A stretch of DNA of 64,000 nt from Actinomycetota bacterium. Its GTDB lineage: Bacteria > Actinomycetota > Thermoleophilia > Gaiellales > Gaiellaceae. Where the stretch lies: positions 434,001-498,000 of the forward strand of contig WLID01000001.1 in NCBI GenBank assembly GCA_009702325.1, read 5' to 3'. A program made the position numbers and the translations under genes. Below, one piece after another: positions 26,825 through 33,403 of the stretch (its first letter is position 1; every line of letters starts with the position of its first letter). The notes under the pieces were generated by a model that saw only the letters and a program-made list of their open reading frames with translations, was not told the origin of the DNA and did no database searches.

Positions 26825-26850
26825 CCGATGCCCGCGCAAGCGGGCATCGG
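26825..26850 (+). terminator. Terminator hairpin after clpC
   Basis: CCGATGCCCGC-GCAA-GCGGGCATCGG: an 11-bp perfect stem with a GCAA tetraloop, 23 nt after the clpC stop, followed by TCGTTCTC. Strong GC-rich terminator. Confidence 0.8.
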
Positions 26851-26985
26851 TCGTTCTCGGGCCGAAACACGCTTTACGTGCGGCTTACGCCGACTTACCG
26901 CCCGCTGATCGTGGCGGCACGATTGGCTTACAGACCGGTCGCAGGATGCCCCCATCACCTACCCCTCCTCGTAAGGAGCCCTCTG

Positions 26986-27525
26986 ATGGGAAAGCGCATT
27001 GCCACCGTTGTTGTCACCCTCTTCGCCCTGGTTACGGGCAGTGCTCTTGCTGCTGATCCGGCCGTGAAGGGACCGTTCTACGACGCCGTGCACTCGACGT
27101 CTGCTGTCACCTACAAGGACGCCTCCACCCAGAACTGGACGTGGGATCGTGGCGCGATCACCGCGGTCTCATCGTCCTCCCTCACGTTGAAGCGCAAGGA
27201 CAACCAGTCGGTCACGTTCGCGATCACCGACAAGACGGTTGTGCGAAACGCCGGCGCGACCTACGCCGTGACAGACCTGAAGGTTGGTGACGCCGCGGCC
27301 GTGATCTCGCAGTCAGGAAACGCTGTCATCATCCGCAACATCAAGGGTGCCGACGCCCCCGCCGGCGGCACGCCGTCGCCGATCGAAGGCCCTGCTTTCC
27401 AGTCGGTCAACGGCACGGTCTCGGTGCTCTACGCCGACGGCACGAGCCAGTCGTTCGACTTCACCCACGGCCAGATCACGGCGGCGGCATCCGGGTCCGT
27501 GACCATCAAGCGGCCCGACGGGTAG
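26986..27525 (+). CDS. Secreted DUF5666-like protein, N-terminal part ending at an in-frame amber codon
   Basis: 179 residues. Sec signal (KRIATVVVTLFALVTGSALA, cleavage after AAD-like region). Then comes a DUF5666-like beta unit: GAITAVSSSSLTLKRKDNQS, VTFAITDKTVVRNAGA, TDLKVGDAAAVISQSG. A second unit begins at GQITAAASGSVTIKRPDG and is cut by TAG at 27523-27525. The first unit has Gln (KDNQSVTF) where the second has the stop (PDG*SVTL), so CAG-to-TAG is the simplest explanation. The frame continues directly into the next entry. AAGGAG lies 7 nt before the ATG. Function of the family unknown. Confidence 0.75.
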   Translation: MGKRIATVVVTLFALVTGSALAADPAVKGPFYDAVHSTSAVTYKDASTQNWTWDRGAITAVSSSSLTLKRKDNQSVTFAITDKTVVRNAGATYAVTDLKVGDAAAVISQSGNAVIIRNIKGADAPAGGTPSPIEGPAFQSVNGTVSVLYADGTSQSFDFTHGQITAAASGSVTIKRPDG

Positions 27526-27528
27526 TCG

Positions 27529-27849
27529 GTGACGCTCACCGTTGATGCGTCATCGGTTGTGCGGGCAACGGGCGATGCGTCCGCAGCCGACTCGCTCAAG
27601 GTCGGCATGGGTGGTCTCTTCTTCTCGCAGACCGGTGCGTTGAAGCTCGCCTGTCTCAAGGAGCACAAGCAGGGCCAGGGCAATGGCTCAGCTCGGCCGC
27701 GCCAAGGTCAGGGCCAGGGCCAGGGCCAGGGTCAGGGCCAGGCGGGTGCGCGTCAGGCTCGCCCCGGCCAGCAGGGTCAGCAGGGCCAGTCAGGTCAGGG
27801 CCAGCAGACAACAAACGGCGTCCAGATTCTGAGCGTCACCGTTCGCTGA
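27529..27849 (+). CDS. Continuation of the DUF5666-like protein after the amber codon, with Gln-Gly tail
   Basis: 106 residues in the same frame as the preceding fragment. It begins with the missing half of its second DUF5666-like unit (VTLTVDASSVVRATGDASAA; DSLKVGMGGLFFSQTGALKL). The rest is a low-complexity Gln/Gly tail (GQGQGQGQGQGQAGARQARP) ending in NGVQILSVTVR. The GTG at 27529 could start translation, but there is no ribosome-binding site and no signal peptide. It is therefore either a dead fragment or expressed by readthrough. Confidence 0.6.
   Translation: MTLTVDASSVVRATGDASAADSLKVGMGGLFFSQTGALKLACLKEHKQGQGNGSARPRQGQGQGQGQGQGQAGARQARPGQQGQQGQSGQGQQTTNGVQILSVTVR
27703..27744 (+). repeat. 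Hexamer tandem repeat CAGGGC
   Basis: Seven consecutive copies of CAGGGC or a one- to two-base variant encode the Gln-Gly tail. Such an array is prone to slippage, so its length may vary between strains. Confidence 0.75.
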
Positions 27850-27882
27850 GTTCCAAACGCACACCCCCGCAGCAGAGCGAAC

Positions 27883-27915
27883 ACACGGAAGGGCGCCTTG
27901 GGCGTCCTTCCGTGT
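27883..27915. terminator. Bidirectional terminator between convergent genes
   Basis: ACACGGAAGGGCGCC-TTG-GGCGTCCTTCCGTGT: a 15-bp stem with one G-T pair, between the DUF5666-like gene and the aldo/keto reductase gene. Its last base is the first base of the latter's stop. Confidence 0.85.
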
Positions 27916-28850
27916 TAAGCGAAGATCGCGTCGATCGCAGCAAGCGTCGAGGCGTCGAGCTCGATGCCCGAAGCGCCCGCGTTGTCCACGACCTGCTCCG
28001 GCCGCGACGCGCCGATGATGGCTGAGGCGACATTGGGCTCGCGCAACGTCCAGGCGATCGCAAGCTGCGCCATCGAGATCCCAAGACCGTCTGCGATCGG
28101 GCGGAGTTGCTGAACACGCGTGAGCGTGTCGTCGGAGCGGAAGTGGCTCATCCAGCCGCCGATCTCATCGTTCGCGGCGCGCGAATCATCGGGCGGTGGT
28201 GAGCCGGGGAGGTACTTGCCTGTCAGAACGCCTTGGGCGAGCGGCGACCAGACGATCTGGGAGATGCCGTTCGCGGCGCAGACAGGGATCACGCCTTCCT
28301 CGGGAACGCGCCAGAGGATTGAGTACTGCGGCTGCGACGACACGAACTTTTCGACACCGGGAACGAGATCGATCGCCGCCTGAATCTGGGGTGCAGTCCA
28401 CTCCGAGAAGCCGATGTATCGAACCTTGCCTGCCTGGACGATCTCGGTCAGCGCCTCCATCGTCTCTTCCAGCGGTGTCTCGGGATCCCAGCGGTGGCAC
28501 TGGTAGAGATCGACGTAGTCGGTGCGGAGCCGTGCGAGCGAAAGGTCGATCTGCTTGAACACCTGCTCGCGCGAGAGGCCGCGGTCGGTGTCGGTCATCG
28601 GCCAGAAGAGCTTCGTCGCGAGGACGTAGGAGTCACGTGGACGGCTCGCGAGTGCGCGGCCAAGGAACTCTTCTGCCGTGCCCTTGCCGTAGATGTTCGC
28701 GGTGTCGATGAAGTTGATGCCAGCTTCAAACGAGGCATCGACACACGCGAGTGCTGCCGTCTCGTCGACGGCGACGCCGTAGGTCAGCCAGGAGCCGAGA
28801 GAGATCTCCGAGACGTGAAGGTCGCTGTCGCCGAGTTGCCGGTACCGCAT
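27915..28850 (-). CDS. Aldo/keto reductase (potassium-channel beta subunit/YghZ-like)
   Basis: 311 residues. MRYRQLGDSDLHVSEISLGSW is the usual AKR start. The catalytic tetrad is visible: Asp in FIDTANIYGKG, Tyr in the same motif, Lys in VLATKLFWPM and His in LYQCHRWDPE. ARLRTDYVDLYQCH and GKVRYIGFSEW are AKR signatures, and IIGASRPEQV is the NADPH-binding end. It reduces an unknown carbonyl. ATG at 28850 is chosen because the long upstream frame is a shadow of radA. Confidence 0.9.
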   Translation of the reverse strand: MRYRQLGDSDLHVSEISLGSWLTYGVAVDETAALACVDASFEAGINFIDTANIYGKGTAEEFLGRALASRPRDSYVLATKLFWPMTDTDRGLSREQVFKQIDLSLARLRTDYVDLYQCHRWDPETPLEETMEALTEIVQAGKVRYIGFSEWTAPQIQAAIDLVPGVEKFVSSQPQYSILWRVPEEGVIPVCAANGISQIVWSPLAQGVLTGKYLPGSPPPDDSRAANDEIGGWMSHFRSDDTLTRVQQLRPIADGLGISMAQLAIAWTLREPNVASAIIGASRPEQVVDNAGASGIELDASTLAAIDAIFA

Positions 28851-28897
28851 CGCCGCATTGTTCCCGAGATGCAACACCCGCCGTCGGGGTGCCTGCG

Positions 28898-28903
28898 TAC
28901 AGT
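28898..28903 (+). promoter_or_regulatory. Leaderless-type -10 box of radA
   Basis: TACAGT, 6 nt, then the radA ATG at 28910. Confidence 0.45.
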
Positions 28904-28909
28904 GGCCAC

Positions 28910-30250
28910 ATGGCCTCCAAATCGAAACCGGCACCGATGCAGCACGTCTGCACCGAGTGCGGAACGATCTCGGCGCGTTGGCTCGGGCGCTGCCCAGGCT
29001 GCGGTGCGTGGGGGACGTTGCTCGCCGAGTCGACCGAACCCGCGCGTGGCGCCGACCCGACCCGCGCGCGGCCACTGCTGCGCCTTGTCGATGTGACGAC
29101 CGAGGAGGTTGCGCGAATCCCAACGGGTGTGCCCGAGCTCGATCGCGTCCTGGGTGGCGGCCTCGTGCCTGCGTCGCTCGTGCTCGTGGGTGGCGAGCCG
29201 GGGGTGGGTAAGTCGACGCTGCTGCTGAGCGCACTTGGGGCGATCTCGCAAACGCGTCGGGCGCTGCTCGTGACGGGTGAGGAGTCGGCGGCGCAGGTGT
29301 CGTTACGAGCCGCCCGGCTCGGTGGCTGCGATGCGGTCGAGATCCTCGCCGAGACTGAGCTTGAAGCGGTGTGCGCCACGCTTGAGCGTGAGCGTCCCGA
29401 CGTGTGCGTGATCGACTCGGTGCAGACGCTGTGGTCGAGCGAGGTCGGTTCAGCACCCGGCTCCGTCAACCAGGTTCGTGAGGCGGCTTCACGACTGCTG
29501 CGCGTCGCCAAGGAGTCGGGTGTCGCAACGTTCCTCGTCGGGCATGTCACCAAAGACGGCTCAGTCGCTGGGCCGCGCGTGCTCGAGCATCTCGTCGACT
29601 GTGTCCTGCAGTTCGAGGGTGATCGCTACAACGCCCATCGTGTGCTGCGGGCGGTCAAGAATCGCTTCGGCTCAACGAACGAGCTTGGCGTGTTTGAGAT
29701 GACTGGCGAAGGACTCGTGGGTGTTCCCGACGCCTCAGCCGTGTTTGGCAAGAGCGAGGTGGGGGAGATCGGCGCGGCTGTCGTCTGCGCGCTGGAAGGA
29801 ACGAGGCCGATCCTCGTCGAGATTCAGGCGCTTGTCGCGCCAACCGACCTTGCGATGCCGCGGCGTGTTGCAACCGGTGTTGATCCAAAGCGGCTCGCGA
29901 TGATCGTCGCCGTGCTTGCCCGCCACGCCGGGCTGCCGCTTGGCGCTGCTGACGTGTTCGTCAACGTTGCCGGCGGCCTGCGAATCGACGAGCCTGGGGC
30001 AGACTTGGGCATCGCGCTGGCGATCGCCTCGGCCGCACGGAACGTCCCCGTGCGACCTGACCTTGCCGCGTTTGGTGAGATCGGCCTTACGGGCCGCCTG
30101 CGTCCTGCGGCTCAGGCGCCGCGGCGGGTCGACGAATGCCGCAAGCTCGGACGAAGCGCCGTGCTTGCTCCTGCAGGTACTGAGGGTGCGCCGCTCACCG
30201 CCGACACGCTTCGGCGCGCGCTGGGTGTGGGTCTCGCAGCTGCCGAATAG
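28910..30250 (+). CDS. radA: DNA repair protein RadA (Sms)
   Basis: 446 residues. An N-terminal C4 zinc finger (CTECGTISARWLGRCPGCG) is followed by a RecA-like ATPase with Walker A GGEPGVGKST and the RadA-specific KNRFGSTNELGVFEM motif. The C-terminal Lon-like fold (VFVNVAGGLRIDEPGADLGIALAIASA) lacks the protease dyad, as usual. It drives branch migration in recombination repair. Placed after clpC, as in Bacillus, but with two genes between. Divergent from the aldo/keto reductase. Confidence 0.95.
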   Translation: MASKSKPAPMQHVCTECGTISARWLGRCPGCGAWGTLLAESTEPARGADPTRARPLLRLVDVTTEEVARIPTGVPELDRVLGGGLVPASLVLVGGEPGVGKSTLLLSALGAISQTRRALLVTGEESAAQVSLRAARLGGCDAVEILAETELEAVCATLERERPDVCVIDSVQTLWSSEVGSAPGSVNQVREAASRLLRVAKESGVATFLVGHVTKDGSVAGPRVLEHLVDCVLQFEGDRYNAHRVLRAVKNRFGSTNELGVFEMTGEGLVGVPDASAVFGKSEVGEIGAAVVCALEGTRPILVEIQALVAPTDLAMPRRVATGVDPKRLAMIVAVLARHAGLPLGAADVFVNVAGGLRIDEPGADLGIALAIASAARNVPVRPDLAAFGEIGLTGRLRPAAQAPRRVDECRKLGRSAVLAPAGTEGAPLTADTLRRALGVGLAAAE

Positions 30251-30300
30251 CCGCGTTCGCACCGAAAAAATCCGGAAACAAGCCATTTACGGCCCTTTGG

Positions 30301-30306
30301 TACGAT
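30301..30306 (+). promoter_or_regulatory. Candidate -10 box of carD
   Basis: TACGAT starting 51 nt after the radA stop. A clear -35 is not seen; GGAAAC lies about 27 nt upstream. Transcription from here would begin directly before the hairpin at 30316. Confidence 0.4.
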
Positions 30307-30315
30307 GTCCTCCTT

Positions 30316-30350
30316 CGCCGGTCGGGAACGTTTCCCGTCCGGCGCTTTTT
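30316..30350 (+). terminator. Hairpin plus U-run between radA and carD
   Basis: CGCCGG-T-CGGGAA-CGT-TTCCCG-T-CCGGCG followed by C and TTTTT. This is a textbook intrinsic terminator, 12 bp with one T-T mismatch. It lies between the apparent carD promoter and the carD start, so it either ends radA transcription or acts in the carD leader. Confidence 0.8.
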
Positions 30351-30377
30351 CCGGGCACGACGGGAGAGGGAGTCAGC

Positions 30378-30962
30378 TTGTACGAGGTCGGCGACAATGT
30401 GGTGTACCCACACCACGGGGCAGGCACAGTGGTTAGCCGTGAGAAGCGCGAAGTTTTGGGCGAAATGCGCGAACTCCTGACCATCAAGATCCTGCATAAC
30501 GACATGACGTTGACGATTCCGGTCGACAGTATTGAGCGTGTTGGTCTGCGGACGGTTATCGATGAGGAAGCGATCAAGAAGGTGATCGGATATCTCACGA
30601 GCGGCGGCACCGCGATGCCCCCGAATTGGAATCGTCGCTTCAAGCACAACCGGGACAAGATGAGGACCGGCGACATCTTTGAGCTCGCAGAGGTGGTTTG
30701 CAACCTCTCGTTGCGCGATGTCGACAAGGGCCTTTCCACCGGTGAGAAGCAGATGTACGTCAAGGCGAAAAAGATCCTCGCCTCCGAGCTCATGTACGCA
30801 AAGGACATGACGGAGGAAGAGGCGCTTGCGTGGCTCGACGAGGTTCTCGTCAATCAGGCAGGCGGCGCCAAGAAGCCGGCGACCGTCGCGGCAAAGAAGC
30901 CCGCCGCGACGAAGCCCGCAGCCTCTAAGGCTGCGCCAAAGAAGACACCCGCCGCCGCCTAG
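30378..30962 (+). CDS. carD: CarD-family RNA polymerase-binding regulator
   Basis: 194 residues. YEVGDNVVYPHHGAGTVVSREKREVLGE is the CarD N-terminal RNAP-interacting Tudor-like domain. IPVDSIERVGLRTVIDEEAI leads to the helical DNA-binding domain with PNWNRRFKHNRDKMRTGDIFELAEVVCNLS, including the conserved Trp that wedges the -10 element. It stabilises open complexes. The last 35 residues are a Lys/Ala/Pro tail absent from mycobacterial CarD. The TTG start at 30378 follows GGGAGAGGGAG at 6 nt. Its position before ispD matches mycobacteria. Confidence 0.93.
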   Translation: MYEVGDNVVYPHHGAGTVVSREKREVLGEMRELLTIKILHNDMTLTIPVDSIERVGLRTVIDEEAIKKVIGYLTSGGTAMPPNWNRRFKHNRDKMRTGDIFELAEVVCNLSLRDVDKGLSTGEKQMYVKAKKILASELMYAKDMTEEEALAWLDEVLVNQAGGAKKPATVAAKKPAATKPAASKAAPKKTPAAA

Positions 30963-31004
30963 CGGGCCGCGCGTTTTCGGGGTGCGAAGCTGAGCGTTTG
31001 GGCC

Positions 31005-31670
31005 GTGCTCGTCGCCGCAGGGCGGGGGGAGCGGCTCGGCGGGGACCGACCGAAGGCGTTCGCGCCTTTGGCCGGCCTGCCGCTGCTTGCCGAGCCGCTG
31101 CGTCGGCTCGACGAGGAGCCTCTGGTCGACGCGATCGTCGTTGTGTGTCCGCCGGAGTGGGAGGAGCAGTCGATTCTTGTGGCGGAGGACCTCGGTGCAT
31201 CGAAGGTGAGTTCGTGCGTGCCGGGCGGTGAGAGTCGTTCAGACTCGGTGCGAATCGGCCTTGCCGAAGTTCCAGAAGACGCTGCCGTTGTCCTTGTCCA
31301 CGACGCTGCTCGGCCGTTGCTCCCGGAAGGCGTCGTGCAACGGCTCCTTGACGCACTCCTCCAGGGCTACGACGGGGCGGTGCCTGGCCTCCCGGTCGTC
31401 GACACGATGAAACGTGTCGTCGGTGACGTCGTCACCGAGACGCTTCCGCGCGCCGAGCTTGTCGCGGTGCAGACGCCGCAGGCGTTTGTCGCTCCTGTCC
31501 TGCGCCGCGCGCTTGGCGCTACGGGCGAACAGACCGACTGTGCGGCGTTTGTCGAAGCGGCCGGTGGTCGCGTGACGATCGTTGCTGGCGACGAGCGGCT
31601 CCTGAAGGTCACGGGGCCTGCTGACCTCGCGCGTGCCGCTGCGTTGCTCGCGGCCGAACGCGGCGAGTAG
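31005..31670 (+). CDS. ispD: 2-C-methyl-D-erythritol 4-phosphate cytidylyltransferase
   Basis: 221 residues from GTG 31005. VAAGRGERLGGDRPKAFAPL is the CTP-binding loop with its catalytic Arg and Lys, VLVHDAARPLLPEGVVQRLL is the IspD signature, and AVQTPQAFVAPVLRRAL is the MEP-binding part. Homologues usually begin xxVWAVVVAAGxG, and here SVWAV lies just upstream in frame. Translation may therefore start at CTG 30990, 8 nt after GGGG, rather than at 31005. Third step of the MEP isoprenoid pathway; next to ispF, 9 nt apart. Confidence 0.92.
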   Translation: MLVAAGRGERLGGDRPKAFAPLAGLPLLAEPLRRLDEEPLVDAIVVVCPPEWEEQSILVAEDLGASKVSSCVPGGESRSDSVRIGLAEVPEDAAVVLVHDAARPLLPEGVVQRLLDALLQGYDGAVPGLPVVDTMKRVVGDVVTETLPRAELVAVQTPQAFVAPVLRRALGATGEQTDCAAFVEAAGGRVTIVAGDERLLKVTGPADLARAAALLAAERGE

Positions 31671-31679
31671 CCTTCGCGC

Positions 31680-32156
31680 ATGGCTGACCTTCGCGTAGGA
31701 ATCGGTGTTGATGCACACGCTCTCGCGGAAGGTGTGCGCTTGGTGCTCGGCGGGATCACGATCGATCACCCCCGGGGGCTTGCGGGCCACTCCGACGGCG
31801 ACGTCATCGCGCATGCGCTCACCGACGCATTGCTTGGTGCTGCCGGGCTTGGCGATATCGGCGGGCTGTTCCCATCGAGCGACGAGCGCTACAAGGATGC
31901 CGACTCGGTGGGGTTGCTCACTCAGGCATACGCCCACGTCCAGCACGCCGGCTGGCGCCTCGTGAACGCCGACTGCGTGTTGATCGGGCAGGAGCCGAAG
32001 ATCGCGGAGCATCGCCATGCGATGGCCGCGAAGCTGACGAACGCGATCGGCGAGGGTGAGGTCAATGTGCGGGCCACAACGACCGACTTTCTTGGGTTCA
32101 CGGGCCGCGGCGAAGGTCTGGCTGCGCAGGCCGTTGCGCTTCTCGAGCGTCGCTAG
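31680..32156 (+). CDS. ispF: 2-C-methyl-D-erythritol 2,4-cyclodiphosphate synthase
   Basis: 158 residues. VGIGVDAHALAEG carries the metal-binding Asp and His, and LAGHSDGDVIAHALTDALLGAAGLGDIG the third metal ligand His. FPSSDERYKDADSVGLL and TTTDFLGFTGRGEGLAAQAV complete the trimer active site. It cyclises CDP-ME 2-phosphate. IspD and IspF are separate proteins here, not the fused IspDF. IspE is not in the window. Confidence 0.95.
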   Translation: MADLRVGIGVDAHALAEGVRLVLGGITIDHPRGLAGHSDGDVIAHALTDALLGAAGLGDIGGLFPSSDERYKDADSVGLLTQAYAHVQHAGWRLVNADCVLIGQEPKIAEHRHAMAAKLTNAIGEGEVNVRATTTDFLGFTGRGEGLAAQAVALLERR

Positions 32157-32161
32157 GAGAC

Positions 32162-32869
32162 TTACTCCGGGAGCTTTGGCCCGTCGGGTGTGACGACGAC
32201 GAGGCCATCTTTGGCGAGCGACGCGACCGCCTCGTCGTCTCCCGCTGCTTCGCCGGCGGCGATGGCGCGCAGCGCGACGGCGCGCCGCTGCCGGAACGAA
32301 CCTTCAAACTGCGACTGCTTCCGCTCTGGCTCGTAACGCCTGCCGCGCGACGGACAGTTCGCCGCGAGCGGGCAGATCTCGCATCGGGGTATGCGCGCAA
32401 GGCAGATCGTTGCGCCAAGGTCGAAGAGCGCCTGAGTGCACGACCCGTCGAACTGCTCTCCCGTGCGCTCTTGGATGCGGCGGATGTTGACGTCGACGGG
32501 AAGGACGTCACGGCCGAAGGCGAAGTTGCCGACAGCGCCAGCGGTATAGGGGCCAACGCCTGGAAGCTCCGTCAAGTCGTCGGGCCAGCCGCCTTCAGCG
32601 ACGGCACGCGCCGCGCGCTGTAGGTTGAGCGCGCGCCTGTTGTATCCGAGCCCTTGCCAGGCGACGATCACGTCAGCGGTGGACGCTGCTGCGAGTGTCT
32701 CCACCGTGGGCCACCGCTCGAGCCACGCGAGGTAGCGCGGAACCACGCGATCCACCTGGGTCTGCTGGAGCATGATCTCGGACACGAGGATCGCGTACGG
32801 ATCCGTCGTGTGGCGCCAAGGAAGGTCGCGTCCGTGCTTCGCGTACCAGTTGAGGAGCAGCTCACGCAT
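32162..32869 (-). CDS. mutY: A/G-specific adenine glycosylase, short form
   Basis: 235 residues. ILVSEIMLQQTQVDRVVPRY holds the catalytic Glu region, and ELPGVGPYTAGAVGNFAF with PVDVNIRRIQER the HhH and catalytic Asp. CLARIPRCEICPLAANC gives the C-x6-C-x2-C-x5-C 4Fe-4S cluster. It removes A opposite 8-oxoG. It lacks the C-terminal NUDIX-like 8-oxoG-reading domain (usual length about 290-350), so recognition may be weaker or it may act on other mismatches. Start ATG 32869, with a TACAGT box 7 nt upstream. Confidence 0.88.
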   Translation of the reverse strand: MRELLLNWYAKHGRDLPWRHTTDPYAILVSEIMLQQTQVDRVVPRYLAWLERWPTVETLAAASTADVIVAWQGLGYNRRALNLQRAARAVAEGGWPDDLTELPGVGPYTAGAVGNFAFGRDVLPVDVNIRRIQERTGEQFDGSCTQALFDLGATICLARIPRCEICPLAANCPSRGRRYEPERKQSQFEGSFRQRRAVALRAIAAGEAAGDDEAVASLAKDGLVVVTPDGPKLPE

Positions 32870-32876
32870 GCGAGCG

Positions 32877-32882
32877 ACTGTA
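32877..32882 (-). promoter_or_regulatory. Leaderless-type -10 box of mutY
   Basis: Minus-strand TACAGT, 7 nt, then ATG. Confidence 0.4.
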
Positions 32883-32943
32883 GTTAACAGCCTCGCCCAG
32901 ACTCTTAACACGCGACCTTCGGCCGCTCGGGCACGATGGTGGA

Positions 32944-33324
32944 GTGATGGGGGGAACGAAGGGGAAGATCTGGCTCGTGCTTGCAGTCACTGCCGTTGCC
33001 GCGGCGTTTGGCGGTGCGGCATACGGATCGGCAACGCCGGTGGGGCCGCTCCCGAAGGGCCCGGTGGTTGTCGTGAAGCTGCACGTTGGCAAGAGCTACA
33101 TCGTGAAGCTGCGGAAGCCCGCGGCGAAGGGTCACGTGTGGCGTATCGCCCGAGCGTTCGACAGCAAGATCGTGACGGAGACACATGAGGGGGAGACCCC
33201 GATCTTGATCGTCGTCACCTTCAAGGCCCATCACGCAGGGACGACGAACGTTGTTTTTGCAGAGACGCGAGGCGAGACGCGCCACGCGTACGCCGCGCGC
33301 ACGTACCGCTTCGTCGTCGCCTAA
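32944..33324 (+). CDS. Small secreted protein, possibly chagasin-like (I42) inhibitor fold
   Basis: 126 residues. Signal segment residues 9-28 (IWLVLAVTAVAAAFGGAAYG). The mature 95 residues are all beta-like. KLRKPAAKGHVWRIARAFDS recalls the NPTTGYxW loop of I42 inhibitors, and VTFKAHHAGTTNVVFAETRG recalls their GxTxLxFxYxR strand, but the key NPTTG and RPW residues are not kept. I offer the fold as a suggestion only. It could equally be a periplasmic beta-sandwich of another kind. Confidence 0.6.
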   Translation: MMGGTKGKIWLVLAVTAVAAAFGGAAYGSATPVGPLPKGPVVVVKLHVGKSYIVKLRKPAAKGHVWRIARAFDSKIVTETHEGETPILIVVTFKAHHAGTTNVVFAETRGETRHAYAARTYRFVVA

Positions 33325-33337
33325 CGCGACAAAAGAA

Positions 33338-33366
33338 CCACCCGCGGGTGGCACCCCACTTTTCGG
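33338..33366 (+). terminator. Palindrome and hairpin between genes
   Basis: CCACCCGCGGGTGG (33338-33351) is a perfect 14-nt palindrome, followed by CCCC-ACTTTTC-GGGG. It probably terminates the small secreted gene. Confidence 0.45.
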
Positions 33367-33391
33367 GGATGCGCGCGACATGCGAACGTTG

Positions 33392-33397
33392 TAGGGT
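33392..33397 (+). promoter_or_regulatory. Leaderless-type -10 box of aminotransferase gene
   Basis: TAGGGT, 6 nt, then the ATG at 33404. Confidence 0.4.
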
Positions 33398-33403
33398 CGG
33401 TTC

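Noticed and set aside
25497-26870. 457-residue open frame antisense to clpC
   Set aside because: Shadow of clpC: high-GC codons rarely make stops on the opposite strand. No domain or ribosome-binding site, and the opposite frame is a certain gene.
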